DNA of 64,000 nucleotides from Halovivax gelatinilyticus (GCF_024300625.1 NZ_CP101322.1:2493992-2557991), one strand, 5' to 3'. Positions 46,242 to 55,753 are shown, counted from the first letter of the stretch. Translations and numbers: made by a program. Notes: generated from the sequence alone by a model not told the origin.

Positions 46242-48638
46242 TCACCCGCCGAACGCCGACAGCGACGTTGTCTCCGTATCGGCGAGGTACCGTCGAATTC
46301 GCGCGCGGTCCCACCCGAGCGGCGAGACGACGCTCTCGGCCGCCCGAATCAAGAGCGTCGCGTAGTAGTCCGAATCGTACGCTACTCCGCCGTCCTCGAG
46401 CGCGAGCCTGACTCGCTCGCGCGTCCGTCGTGCACCGTCGTCGACAACGACGTACGCGACCGACTGGCCCGGCTTGCGGGAAACCCCGAGTTCGTCGTAC
46501 CGCTCGAGGGCGGCGACCGTATGGGTCGCCTGTGTGTACTCGCCCAGCGACTTCGAAACGCGCTTCGTAATCACGAGGTCGACCGGATCGACGCTCCCGC
46601 GTTCGAGTTCGCCGATGTGCCGTTGCAGGCGGTCGCAGACGACAGCGGGGTCGCGCGCGTCGTCGAGCGTCTCGATGAACTCACGCTGACAGTCGGAGAC
46701 GTACGTCGGCGTCGATCGCTGGCGCACCTCGATACCCCGGTACTTGTACGTCCCGTCCTCGCGTTTGCCGAAGTACCGGGTGAGCGCGCCGGCGAGGGCG
46801 GACGAGGGAACCGTTCGCTCGTCCGTCGTCGCGTTCGCGGCGATCGACGACCGGCGCGGGACGAAACAGACCCACTCGTAGGCGCCGTCGTGTTCGAGCG
46901 GGATTCCCACGCTCGCCGACACGTCCGCACACACCGTCTTAAGCGGCTCCGGGTCGTCGACGGCCGCCGTCACCCAGAGGCTGTCGACGATACCGTGGAC
47001 GATCCGCCACCCGCCGGCTTCGAGTCGCTCCTTTGCGGTCAATGCGATGTCGCGCGCGTAGTCGTTGATCGCCTCGTGGCACTCGATGCGACCGAACTTG
47101 GCGTTTCGATACCCCTGGTAGCCGAAACACGAGACCAGCACCCACTTGATCGCGCCGGATTCGCCGCGCCACCGACGTCGTTCGGCGTCGGAGGGGTCGT
47201 CCTCGCGAAGCGCTCGCTTCAGGTTGGCTCGGTCGTCGAGCAGACCCTCGAGCACGTCGGGCAGGAATCCCTCCCGACGGCAGATTCGGTAGTCGAGTCC
47301 CGGGGTCCGGTCTCGCGGCGTTCCGTCGGCGCCCGGGCGACAGCACGCACAATCGACCGTCTCCGGGCTCACGTTGTGCTCGCAGATGATCCGCGGATAG
47401 AGCGACGCGAAGTCGATCTCGTGGACGGTCTCGTGAAAGCCGACCTCGGGTGCGAACGTGAACCCGCCGCGGTCGGCTTCGTGAAGCGTCCGCGCGTCTT
47501 TGAACCGCTCGGGCTCCCACTTGTTCCAGGGGGCCAGCACGTCCCACTCTCGGGCCTGCCGAATCTGGCGCGACGTGAGTATCGTTCCGATGCTCCCCCA
47601 CGCCGCCTCCTGGAGTGGTCGTCCACTCTCTTGGACCATATACAGCAACCCGGACAGCCCGGACTGGTGCCAGAGAAAGCTGTTCGACTCGTCGACGATC
47701 GCTCGCCCGGGAACCCGGTAGCGCGCCGGCGAGTGGCCGATCTGACCGTAACTCGCGTACGTGTTTTCCCCGGCGACGCGGGACCACCCCGCCAGCCGAC
47801 CCAGTTCGAACGAATCGAGTCCGTTCGCGTCGGCCGTCTCGGAAAGGAGCGGAACCAGGTCGGCGTGACTCAGTACGAGCACGTCCGGATCCGTTCGTTC
47901 GAGCCGTGAAGACAGCGTTTCGAGGACGCTCGCCGGTTTCCCCTCGATCGTTTCCCGCTCGACCGCTCCATCGTCGACCGTCCCGCTTCCGACCCGGAGC
48001 GTCGAGACGTCGCGGTTTGCCAGCGCTCGCTCGTCGATTTCGATGTGAAATCGTCGAAGCGCTCGGTTCGGCGCACTCGCGGCCGGATCGACCTCCCGAT
48101 CCAGGCAGTACCGAAATCCGGGTTCGAGGTCGACGTCGAACAGTCTGATCGTTCCGGGTGCCGGCGACCAATCCGGTGAGCCGGCGGTTGCTTCGACACC
48201 GGATGACCGACCGGTATCGAACGATCCGTCGGCTGCTGACCGCTCGCCGCCGACCGTCGCGTCGCGATCGAACGATCGGTGCGATCCCTGCGACGTTCGA
48301 TACGCGAGTTCCCTCGCGAGCGTTCGAACCTCGCCGATCCGCTCTATCGCCACTCGAAGCACCGGTTCTGGCGACGATCGACCTTTCGTATCGTGTAATG
48401 TGGTGTATCGATCGACGACGGCCGTCTCCGTTACCTTCGGATCCGCGGCGAGTTCGTTCGCGAGCCGGTCTAACGCCCGGTCGGGACCGGCGACGAACAC
48501 CGCCGGCTCGTAGGATTCGTCGACGATCGGAACCGCCCCCGTCTCGGTCAGTCGCCAGGCCCGGACAGCCCCGTCGGGGAACTCGAACGTGAACGGATCG
48601 GGTTCCGACTCGGTCGAATCGGAATCGGCTCGCGTCAC
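46242..48638 (-). CDS. polB2: Archaeal family B DNA polymerase PolB2 (mutasome component)
   Basis: A 798-residue family B polymerase of the archaeal PolB2 type. Motif A DFASLYPRII keeps its Asp409. Motif B KWVLVSCFGYQGYRNAKFG keeps Lys498 but has Val for the usual Asn. Motif C reads HGIVDSLWV: the first Asp of the usual DTD is Ile550, only Asp552 remains. The exonuclease DIE motif is also not canonical (FHIEIDER). PolB2 proteins were described as inactivated polymerases and later linked to translesion synthesis. The GTG start overlaps the upstream gene stop (GTGA), so it is the third gene of an operon with the PolB2 partner and RadA-like protein. Confidence 0.92.
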   Translation of the reverse strand: MTRADSDSTESEPDPFTFEFPDGAVRAWRLTETGAVPIVDESYEPAVFVAGPDRALDRLANELAADPKVTETAVVDRYTTLHDTKGRSSPEPVLRVAIERIGEVRTLARELAYRTSQGSHRSFDRDATVGGERSAADGSFDTGRSSGVEATAGSPDWSPAPGTIRLFDVDLEPGFRYCLDREVDPAASAPNRALRRFHIEIDERALANRDVSTLRVGSGTVDDGAVERETIEGKPASVLETLSSRLERTDPDVLVLSHADLVPLLSETADANGLDSFELGRLAGWSRVAGENTYASYGQIGHSPARYRVPGRAIVDESNSFLWHQSGLSGLLYMVQESGRPLQEAAWGSIGTILTSRQIRQAREWDVLAPWNKWEPERFKDARTLHEADRGGFTFAPEVGFHETVHEIDFASLYPRIICEHNVSPETVDCACCRPGADGTPRDRTPGLDYRICRREGFLPDVLEGLLDDRANLKRALREDDPSDAERRRWRGESGAIKWVLVSCFGYQGYRNAKFGRIECHEAINDYARDIALTAKERLEAGGWRIVHGIVDSLWVTAAVDDPEPLKTVCADVSASVGIPLEHDGAYEWVCFVPRRSSIAANATTDERTVPSSALAGALTRYFGKREDGTYKYRGIEVRQRSTPTYVSDCQREFIETLDDARDPAVVCDRLQRHIGELERGSVDPVDLVITKRVSKSLGEYTQATHTVAALERYDELGVSRKPGQSVAYVVVDDGARRTRERVRLALEDGGVAYDSDYYATLLIRAAESVVSPLGWDRARIRRYLADTETTSLSAFGG

Positions 48639-48943
48639 TCGTCACCCACCTCTCGACCGTCGCGATTGCAATCGGTTCCCGTCCGCTCGCCCGACTTGAG
48701 TTCGTCGATGCGCTCGTGGAGTCGACGGAGCTCGACCTCGTGTGCCAGTAGCAGCGACAGGTAGAACGCTCGCTCCGGAACCGGCGGGTTGGCGTATCCC
48801 GCCGCGTCCGCGTAGCCGCGCGCCCGGTCGAACAGTCGATCGAAGTCCGATTGATACTCCCGCCTGAGCGCCCGTCGCATCGGAGACCACTCCGATTCGA
48901 GCTGTCGGATCACGTCGCGATAGGTCGGGTTCGTTCGCCCCAT
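48635..48943 (-). CDS. Small PolB2-associated protein
   Basis: A 102-residue helical protein starting MGRTNPTYRDVIRQLESEWS, then MRRALRREYQSDFDRLFDRA and PPVPERAFYLSLLLAHEVEL. It lies between the RadA-like gene and polB2, sharing one base with the former and four with the latter. This matches the small partner (PPB2-type) in the archaeal mutasome gene cluster proposed by comparative genomics. Charged and alpha-helical, it probably bridges the other two proteins. Confidence 0.8.
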   Translation of the reverse strand: MGRTNPTYRDVIRQLESEWSPMRRALRREYQSDFDRLFDRARGYADAAGYANPPVPERAFYLSLLLAHEVELRRLHERIDELKSGERTGTDCNRDGREVGDE

Positions 48944-49647
48944 CAGGATCCCTCCGCGATCGCCGGTTCGAGCGGGCCGTCCGTCGGATCCCACGCGCGG
49001 GTGAGTTCTGGTTCGAGCAGCCCCTGATCGTGGGCGGCGACGACCGGATCGATCCCGTCGGCCGCGCCGCAGAGATCGACCCAGTAGGGAATCGTCGTCT
49101 GCCAGCCGGCGCAGTCCCAGTAGCCGACCTGTTCGACGCCGTCGCCGTCGAGCCTGACGCCCGCGCGCGTTCGACTGCACTCGATCGTGTGATCGGCGTG
49201 CGTCTCCAGTATCTCCGGCGGCTGCTCGCTCGTCGTGGCGAGAACCGGCACGTCGAGTGCGGTACCGAGTTCTCGGAGCGTCACGAGCGCCGATTCGCAC
49301 AGTCGTTCGCGTTCGTACGCCGCGAGGTCGTCGTCGCGATAGAGCGAGACGACGTTCGTCGCGACGATCAGCGCCGATCGCTCCGTCGCCCGACGGGCGA
49401 GCGTACGGACCAGCGAGTGATGCTGGTACGCGGTGAACGCGCGGGCGATGCGAAGCGTCGAGAGCGACCGCGGACTCGGCGCCCGGTCGTACAGCGCGCG
49501 GGTGCTCGCGGCGTTTCTCGCGTCGATCCAGTAGACCGGTCCGCGCCGATCGAGCAGCCTCGAACAGACGAGTTCCGGTACGATCGCCGATCGGGGCGTG
49601 GGCACCTGAAGCACCGTCACCCCGGATTCGTACTCGACGTGATGCAT
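48943..49647 (-). CDS. RadA/RecA-like protein of the mutasome (aRadC-type)
   Basis: A 234-residue RecA-fold protein lacking a clear Walker A loop. Recognisable parts are VTVLQVPTPRSAIVPELVCS, PVYWIDARNAASTRALYD, PRSLSTLRIARAFTAYQHHS and the Walker B-like SALIVATNVVSLYRDDDL. The pattern fits the short archaeal RadA paralogue found with PolB2. It may load or stimulate the polymerase on damaged DNA. First gene of the three-gene operon. Confidence 0.8.
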   Translation of the reverse strand: MHHVEYESGVTVLQVPTPRSAIVPELVCSRLLDRRGPVYWIDARNAASTRALYDRAPSPRSLSTLRIARAFTAYQHHSLVRTLARRATERSALIVATNVVSLYRDDDLAAYERERLCESALVTLRELGTALDVPVLATTSEQPPEILETHADHTIECSRTRAGVRLDGDGVEQVGYWDCAGWQTTIPYWVDLCGAADGIDPVVAAHDQGLLEPELTRAWDPTDGPLEPAIAEGS

Positions 49648-49994
49648 ACCCGATGGTCGCGCTCGCGGGGGTTAAGCGCGAGAGCCCCGTTTCCGGCATT
49701 TCCGATACGCGACGACGCTATCGTCGGCTCACTTCAGATCTCCACGCTGCGACGTCGACGACGCGTGCGAACGCTATCGAATACGTCGTCGTCCGCACGG
49801 TCCGGACGCGAACTCGCCCGATTTTGGGTCACTATCGGAAACCACTGTCCCGTTCGCGTCGCGGTCGACGGTGGCGATCGAACTATCGGACGAACGAGCC
49901 GATATCGGAACGTATCGGAAAATCGGCCGGGACCGTCTTCGATCCTAGCACAGCCGTGGGCCCGCGTGATCATTGAGCTGTGTCGGTCGGCGTA
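49648..49994. promoter_or_regulatory. Promoter region of the mutasome operon with repeated TATCGGAA motif
   Basis: No gene is seen in these 347 bases. The 8-mer TATCGGAA is present at 49833-49840, 49903-49910 and 49913-49920, and inverted at 49700-49707; a seven-base match lies at 49884-49890. Chance would predict far fewer than one copy. The motif may serve damage-responsive control of the operon or belong to a replication origin with the adjacent orc1. Confidence 0.6.
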
Positions 49995-51029
49995 CTACCG
50001 TCCGTCGACCGGTTTTGCGTCGGCGAGCGGTTCGACGACCCGATAGGTTCGTCCGCGGCGCTCGCCCGTGGCGGCGATCAGGTCGTAGTGGGCCATCTTG
50101 GTCAGGTAGTTACGAACCGTCCGGCGGGTCTTGGGGTTCTCGACGCGCGCTTCGTACGTCTCGTAGAGTTCGTTCGGTTCGATCTCGCCGCGCTCGTCGA
50201 TCACCTCGTACAGGGTTCGCTGGTGGTCGGGAAGGCCCTCGATCGTCTCACGTCGAATAGCGATTCGGGCGTCCGGAATCGCGTCGGCGAGGAGGTCGTC
50301 GGTGAGTCGGTCGTCGCCGCGACTGTGAGCGCGCTGGGCGGCCGACCGGAGAATGCCGATGGCGACGCGCGCGTCGCCGGCGGCGGCGTCGGCGATCGTC
50401 CGAAGCTGACTCTCGCCCACGACGTCCGGTTCGAGCCCCTGGCGGGCGCGCTCGTCCAGGATCGCGACGAGTTCGTCGCCGCCGTAGCGATCGAAGGTGA
50501 CGCGAGTTCCGGCTCGAAACCGGGATCTGACGCGGTCGTCGAACTGCGCGAAGAGTTCCTCCTCGCGGTTGGCGATCAGGACGAGCGAGACGTGTGGGAG
50601 CTGGTTCAGATCGTAGAGAACCTCGGTCTCCTCTAACTGGTCGACTTCGTCCAGGATGGCGACGATCGGTGCGTCGTCGGCGGCGCGCAGCCGACCGAAC
50701 AGTTCGTCCTTTGCGGTCGATCGGTGGACGTCGAACGCTCGCCCGACCGTTTCGAGGAGGTTGTAGAGAACGCGAAACCGGGTGTACTCCTGCCAGCAGT
50801 TGACGTACGCGACGCGAACTGACGGGAGCTGTTCGCCCAGTCGATGGAGGGTGTATCGGGCGATACAGGTCTTTCCGACGCCCGTCGGTCCGAACAAGAA
50901 CGCCGGGTCCGGTCGCCCGCCCGAGACCAGCGGTTCGACGGCTTCCGAGAGGCGATTCACCTCGTCATGGCGGTGGACCACTTCGCTGGGGACGAAGTCC
51001 TCAGAGAGGACCCGGTCGTCGACGATCAC
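49995..51029 (-). CDS. orc1: Orc1/Cdc6 replication initiator
   Basis: A 344-residue AAA+ initiator. Walker A FLFGPTGVGKTCIARYTL, Walker B PIVAILDEVDQLEE, sensor 1 VSLVLIANREEELF, and sensor 2 near GDARVAIGILRSAAQRAHSR are present. The C-terminal winged helix (LPDHQRTLYEVIDERGEIEP to KTRRTVRNYLTKMAHYDL) binds origin DNA. The GTG start at 51029 lies about 25 bases after a TATA-like cttaatatt (minus strand, 51051-51059), fitting a leaderless message. Haloarchaea have several orc genes; one lying beside repeats can mark an origin. Paralogue number cannot be assigned. Confidence 0.95.
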   Translation of the reverse strand: MIVDDRVLSEDFVPSEVVHRHDEVNRLSEAVEPLVSGGRPDPAFLFGPTGVGKTCIARYTLHRLGEQLPSVRVAYVNCWQEYTRFRVLYNLLETVGRAFDVHRSTAKDELFGRLRAADDAPIVAILDEVDQLEETEVLYDLNQLPHVSLVLIANREEELFAQFDDRVRSRFRAGTRVTFDRYGGDELVAILDERARQGLEPDVVGESQLRTIADAAAGDARVAIGILRSAAQRAHSRGDDRLTDDLLADAIPDARIAIRRETIEGLPDHQRTLYEVIDERGEIEPNELYETYEARVENPKTRRTVRNYLTKMAHYDLIAATGERRGRTYRVVEPLADAKPVDGR

Positions 51030-51352
51030 GTCGTTCGGTTCGTCGTCCAGAATATTAAGCGATCGTGACCGATTTCCGATTTTCCGAATCTCGTATCGAC
51101 GGTGAGTTCGCTCGCCCCGATCGACATCTGTCGCGCCTCTATTTATATACTAAACTCTATATCGCAATACGAAAGATTTCGGCGGAGCGGATCAGGTGGA
51201 CGGCGAATATCTGGGGTAGGGCGGTTGAGGGTCGAGATATCGGGCAAAACGGTTGTTCGGAACGACAGAGTCGGACGCCGCTGCTGCTCACTGTGGGTGG
51301 TCTGTGTAGATGTGAGACGGGTATCCGTTCACGCCGCCGACGAACGAGCCGG
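51030..51352. promoter_or_regulatory. orc1 upstream region, AT-rich, with inverted copy of flanking repeat
   Basis: Holds the orc1 promoter. The 12-mer ccgattttccga (51076-51087) is the reverse complement of TCGGAAAATCGG found at 49915-49926 on the other side of orc1. An AT-rich run (ctatttatatactaaactct, about 51138-51157) could be an unwinding element. Classic haloarchaeal origin boxes with G-strings were not found, so origin status is open. Confidence 0.5.
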
Positions 51353-53380
51353 CTACGCGAACGGGTAGAACGGTGGTTCGTCCGGTCGCCAGTGAATCTC
51401 GTCGTCGACGATGGGGACGACGTTCTCGGCGCCGACCAGCGTCGCGAGCTTCGGTCCCGACGCGGAGAAGTGAAACGGCTGGGCGCACAGTCTCGCCGGC
51501 ACGTCGTCGAGGCCGGGTCGCCAGATGAATCCGGGCTTCGGGATGTACAGGTGGGCGTGGACGTGGAACTGACCGGCGTCGATCGATTCGATCGTCGCCG
51601 GCGTACAGTAGAGCTTCATCGACTGGGTGAACTGACTGAACGCGTCCCCGAGCGCCCGATAGACGGGCGATCCATCAGATCCGATCGTGTACCGCGTCGC
51701 CTGATCGATCGTGAACCCGCGCGTGAGAAGTCCGAGCAACGTTTGCGCGTCCGTCGGGTCGGTCGGCGTCTCCCCGGTCCTGACGATACCTGCTTCGCTG
51801 CCGCGTCGAACGCACGCTAGCCCGGTTTCGTACCCCTCCGCGCCGTCCAGGACGACGAGACGGACGTTCGATCGCCCGATCGAGTTCGGATCGACCGTTC
51901 CGTCCGGACAGGAAAAGCCGTCGCGTCCGTCGCCGATGAAGTAGAGCACGCCGACGCCCGCTTCGAACAACTCGTACAGCTCGTCCGTGTGCACGTCGGA
52001 TCGGACGTCGAGAGACAGGGAATCCGGGCCGAACCGTTCGAGGACGTCGGCGACGGCGTCGCGGACGTCTCGGTCGCGCCCGTCGTTACAGACGACGGTC
52101 ACCGACTGCGAGTCGCCGTAGTGATCGAGGTACCGCGGTGCCTGTTCGTATCCGTCGGGATCTGGGACGAACAGCGTCTCTGACGGCGGTGGCGCCGATC
52201 CGATCCAGGCGAGCGCGCTCCCGTGGGGACCGCCGTCGATCACCCGTGACGGAACCGCTTTCGGACACCAGTTTGCCGGATCGATACCGTCCGGTTCGCC
52301 GCGTCCCGGTGCCGCCTCGGGGCCCATCACTGCGGCGAGATTGCGAACCAGGTACGGCAGCGCTCGCGCGTTCTCGAACGTCGGATCGACGTAGCTCACG
52401 TAGTGCCACTCGGGGAGCGCGTCGCTAATCTGGGCGAAGTTCGTCTCGAGCGTGGCTGTGAGTCGGTCGACGACGGACGCTTCGACAAACGACTCCGGGT
52501 TTATATCGAGCTGTGGAAGGACTTCGACGTCGGCCGGCGACGACGTCGAAATCTGGTCGTAGCGTACGAGACTCTCGACGAGAAAGACTCGACGGAGCAG
52601 CGAAGCGATCTCGTACTGGTAGGTCGGTTGCGCTTCGAATTCGACCAGTACCGACCCGTCGGCCGTTCGGATGTGTGGCGTTTCGTCCGACGTGGTGATG
52701 ACGCGCAGACCGAGGTAGTACGCGAGCGGAGCGGCCGGAAACAGGTAGGCCAGTCGGTCGGGAACGACGAGTTCGACGCCGGTGTCCGGAACGTGGGCGT
52801 CGACCGCTTCGGGAACGTCGTAGGCGTTGCCGAAGAGGATTCTTGGCGGGTGTCGTTGGTTCGCGTGGATCGATCGCGTGAGGTCGGTTTCGAGCAGGGA
52901 CGCGCTGAAGTAGGTGATCGCGGTCGCGACGCCGTCGGTCGTTCGAGGAATCGTGACGGCCTCGCGCGGGTAGCTAACGTGGCTTTCGAACCCGATCGTC
53001 ACAGCCGTCGGTTGCTCGAACGAAGCGGCGAGCGTCCCGCCCTCGTTGTGTTCGATGCGGGCCGGCCCGTCGAACCGAACGTGGATGGTGATCGGCCCTT
53101 CGGCGGCCAGCAACGACGAGGTGTTCGTCGCACGGATCGGTGGTTCGTCGGGGTCGATCAGTTCGCGGTGGACTCGCTCGCCGTCTTCGAACCCCTCGAG
53201 CTGGGCGAAACTGGCGGTCATCGAGAGCGAGGTGACGCGACCGCCGACGTGTCCGTCGAGCGGGGAGGAAAACGAGTGAGATGGCGGAATCTCGTCCCAG
53301 CCGACTGTTTCGACCTCGGTGACGTTGTCGACCCGGTCGACCGCGCGGATCGTCGTGTCGATGACGTCGATCTCGACCAT
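51353..53380 (-). CDS. Large haloarchaeal protein with degenerate CHAT-like segment
   Basis: A 675-residue soluble protein. Residues about 380-600 resemble a CHAT/caspase-like fold: VTVVCNDGRDRDVRDAVADV, VGVLYFIGDGRDGFSCPDG (residues 477-494, in place of the HFAGHG histidine motif), VRLVVLDGAEGYETGLACVR (506-525, in place of the NACES cysteine motif), then GIVRTGE and LLGLLTRGFTIDQATRYTIG. The catalytic His is Asp484 and the Cys position is Ala514, so protease activity is unlikely. The first 300 residues are beta-rich and unassigned. Last 90 residues (FHVHAHLYIPKPGFIWRPGL) also unassigned. The CHAT link is my reading, moderate at best. Confidence 0.65.
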   Translation of the reverse strand: MVEIDVIDTTIRAVDRVDNVTEVETVGWDEIPPSHSFSSPLDGHVGGRVTSLSMTASFAQLEGFEDGERVHRELIDPDEPPIRATNTSSLLAAEGPITIHVRFDGPARIEHNEGGTLAASFEQPTAVTIGFESHVSYPREAVTIPRTTDGVATAITYFSASLLETDLTRSIHANQRHPPRILFGNAYDVPEAVDAHVPDTGVELVVPDRLAYLFPAAPLAYYLGLRVITTSDETPHIRTADGSVLVEFEAQPTYQYEIASLLRRVFLVESLVRYDQISTSSPADVEVLPQLDINPESFVEASVVDRLTATLETNFAQISDALPEWHYVSYVDPTFENARALPYLVRNLAAVMGPEAAPGRGEPDGIDPANWCPKAVPSRVIDGGPHGSALAWIGSAPPPSETLFVPDPDGYEQAPRYLDHYGDSQSVTVVCNDGRDRDVRDAVADVLERFGPDSLSLDVRSDVHTDELYELFEAGVGVLYFIGDGRDGFSCPDGTVDPNSIGRSNVRLVVLDGAEGYETGLACVRRGSEAGIVRTGETPTDPTDAQTLLGLLTRGFTIDQATRYTIGSDGSPVYRALGDAFSQFTQSMKLYCTPATIESIDAGQFHVHAHLYIPKPGFIWRPGLDDVPARLCAQPFHFSASGPKLATLVGAENVVPIVDDEIHWRPDEPPFYPFA

Positions 53381-53422
53381 GGCTACTGAAGCGAGCGAGA
53401 CAATATACGTATGGTGGCCCGC

Positions 53423-55753
53423 TCATTCGTGGCGTTCGACCCCGTCGATCGACGGAATCGACGATTCGACGTCCTCGGCTGTCGCCGATGTGCCGTCGGG
53501 GGCGTCGTCGACCGACGCTGTTCGATCGTCGTCAGTTTCCTCGGCGACGTCTCGGTCGCGATCGAAGCGGAGTTCGAACCGGGCACCGCCGCAGTCGCTG
53601 TCGGTTACCTCGACGTCCCAGCCGTGACCGGCGGCGACCTGCGTGACGATCGAGAGGCCGAAGCCGGTGCCGCCGTCTCCTTTCGCCGTCGAGACGCCCA
53701 TCTCGAGGATCTCCGATTTCAATTCGTCGGGGACGCCCGGGCCGTCGTCGGCGACGTAGACGCCGCCTTCGAACGAGGCGACCGTTACGTCGACGTCGTC
53801 GCCGCCGTGGAGGACGGCGTTTCGAAAGAGATTCTCGAACAGCTGGCGAACCCGTGGCGCATCGGCTTCGACGGTGGGGAGTCGTCCGATCGACACCGTT
53901 GCGTCGGCCGTGTCGACGCCGTCCCACGCCTGCTCGACGACTTCGTCGAGTTCGACCGCGGTGACGTCGCCGACGGCCTCGCCCTCGCGGGCAAGCGTCA
54001 ACAGATCTTCGACCATGCGGCGCATGCGATCGAGTTCTTCCGCGACAATTTCTATGTGTTCGCGCTCGCCCGTATCGAGCCCCGCCTGGAGGTATCCCTC
54101 GGCGACGGACAGCGGATTCCGGAGGTCGTGGCTGACGATCGACGCGAACGTGTCGAGGCGTTCGTTCTTCGCTTTCAGCTCGTGCTCTCGTTCGACGAGC
54201 GTCGATATGTCGGTGTAGATGAAGTAGCCGCGCTGGCTGTCGTCGTCCGATTGGACCGGAACGCTTCGAAGCAAGAACGGGGCGGATCCGTCTACGGTGT
54301 GGCGCGTCACCTCTGCGTCGACGCGGTCGCCGTCTTTGACCGTCTCGTACAGTGTCCTCGCGTCGTCTCGGTCGTCGTCGGGAACGAGCAGATCGAGGAC
54401 CGATTCGCCGACGGCGTGGTCCGGTTCGTAGCCGAACAGTCTGACGAACGCCGAGTTGACGGACTCGATGCGTGGTTCTGCGCCGTCGAAAACGTACTGG
54501 ATCGAGGCGTCGGGAATGTTCTGAAAGAGCGCGGCGAACCGATCGCGTTCGTGCGTCAGGGCGCGCTCGAATCTGAGTTTCGCGATCGCGTGCGTCGCGT
54601 ACACGACGAGCAACTCCCCGAGTTTGCGGTCGAGTTCGGTATACGCGTTCGGCTCGGTCGAAATCGCCTGGAAGACGCCGTAGGCGCCCATCGGTATCGA
54701 GAGGACGGACCGATAGGCGTCGTTCGTCGGTGCGGCCGTCGGCTCGTCGTCGAGATCGTCGATCACGTGGGTCCGACCCGTTTCGACGGTTCGGCCGGCG
54801 ATTCCGTCGCCGGCGGCGAGCGTGGTCGACGACGCGTACGGCTCGGCTGCCGTGGCTGCGAGGACGTCGAACGCGTCGCCCTTCGCTTCGCCGATGACGC
54901 ACGCGTCGAAGTCGACGAGTCGAGAGACGGTCTCGACGACGAACTCACAGACGCGTTCGACATCGCCGTGGTCGTCTAACTGCTGGGTTATCTCCCGCAA
55001 CTGTTCGATCCGTTCGCGGATCGTCCGCTCGTCTGCCGCGACCGAACGTGAGGCGACGACCGCTTCGTAGCGGGCGATCGCGTATCCGTCGACGGTTGTC
55101 GCCGGCTCGGTTTCGACGCGAATCGGGCGCTCGTCGACCGTGATCTGGGTGACGTGCGGTTCGCCGTCGAGAGCGGCATCGTAGCCCGCGCGAACGCGTG
55201 CGATCGCGCTCGAATCGAGCGGGGACGTCTCGAGCGTTCTCCCTTCGAACCGATCGGGGGTCAGTCCATCGGCGGGCTCGGTTCCGACCGCGGTGACGTG
55301 TCGGTACGCGTCGTCGACGAGACAGACTAGCGTTCGTTCGCCGTCGACGGTCGCCGCGAGCGCGTCGGCGTGTGCACGGTGGATGTCCCTGGTAGCCGAC
55401 CCCAGCGCGGAGTCGACGCGTCGTTCGATGAGGGTTTCCCATCCTGTCCCCTCGTCTGCGACGGTAACGCAGTCGGTCGCGCCGGCGTCCAGTGCGGTGG
55501 CTGGGCTCACGTCGTCCGGCAGGATGGCGACGATCGGAACCGAGGCGTCGATCGATCGCACCGCTTCGACGCCGGGGCCCTTGTCGTCGACGGTGCAGAC
55601 GACGACGTCGACGCCTCGATCGCGTATCGACCGGGCGATTGCGTCGGCGTCCGATTCGATCGATACCGATCGCGTCGCCGTCTTCAGTGACTCGCGAACG
55701 CGGGTGAACCGATCGGAGCCGTCGACGAACAGAACGGACTCGTGACGGCCCAT
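53423..55753 (-). CDS. Multi-domain sensor histidine kinase (receiver-like, GAF, PAS, HisKA, HATPase)
   Basis: A 776-residue kinase. Residues 1-115 look like a receiver domain (SVLFVDGSDRFTRVRESLKT, VDVVVCTVDDKGPGVEAVRS, VPIVAILPDDVSPATALDAG). A PAS-like region follows to about 260, a GAF domain about 265-420 (LVDFDACVIGEAKGDAFDVL), and a PAS about 430-545 (FQNIPDASIQYVFDGAEPRI). The HisKA motif is FASIVSHDLRNPLSVAEGYL with the phosphorylated His. The ATPase has NLFRNAVLHGG, DDGPGVPD and GGTGFGLSIV. No membrane helix, so it senses cytoplasmic signals. No response regulator is adjacent. Start at 55753. Confidence 0.92.
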   Translation of the reverse strand: MGRHESVLFVDGSDRFTRVRESLKTATRSVSIESDADAIARSIRDRGVDVVVCTVDDKGPGVEAVRSIDASVPIVAILPDDVSPATALDAGATDCVTVADEGTGWETLIERRVDSALGSATRDIHRAHADALAATVDGERTLVCLVDDAYRHVTAVGTEPADGLTPDRFEGRTLETSPLDSSAIARVRAGYDAALDGEPHVTQITVDERPIRVETEPATTVDGYAIARYEAVVASRSVAADERTIRERIEQLREITQQLDDHGDVERVCEFVVETVSRLVDFDACVIGEAKGDAFDVLAATAAEPYASSTTLAAGDGIAGRTVETGRTHVIDDLDDEPTAAPTNDAYRSVLSIPMGAYGVFQAISTEPNAYTELDRKLGELLVVYATHAIAKLRFERALTHERDRFAALFQNIPDASIQYVFDGAEPRIESVNSAFVRLFGYEPDHAVGESVLDLLVPDDDRDDARTLYETVKDGDRVDAEVTRHTVDGSAPFLLRSVPVQSDDDSQRGYFIYTDISTLVEREHELKAKNERLDTFASIVSHDLRNPLSVAEGYLQAGLDTGEREHIEIVAEELDRMRRMVEDLLTLAREGEAVGDVTAVELDEVVEQAWDGVDTADATVSIGRLPTVEADAPRVRQLFENLFRNAVLHGGDDVDVTVASFEGGVYVADDGPGVPDELKSEILEMGVSTAKGDGGTGFGLSIVTQVAAGHGWDVEVTDSDCGGARFELRFDRDRDVAEETDDDRTASVDDAPDGTSATAEDVESSIPSIDGVERHE

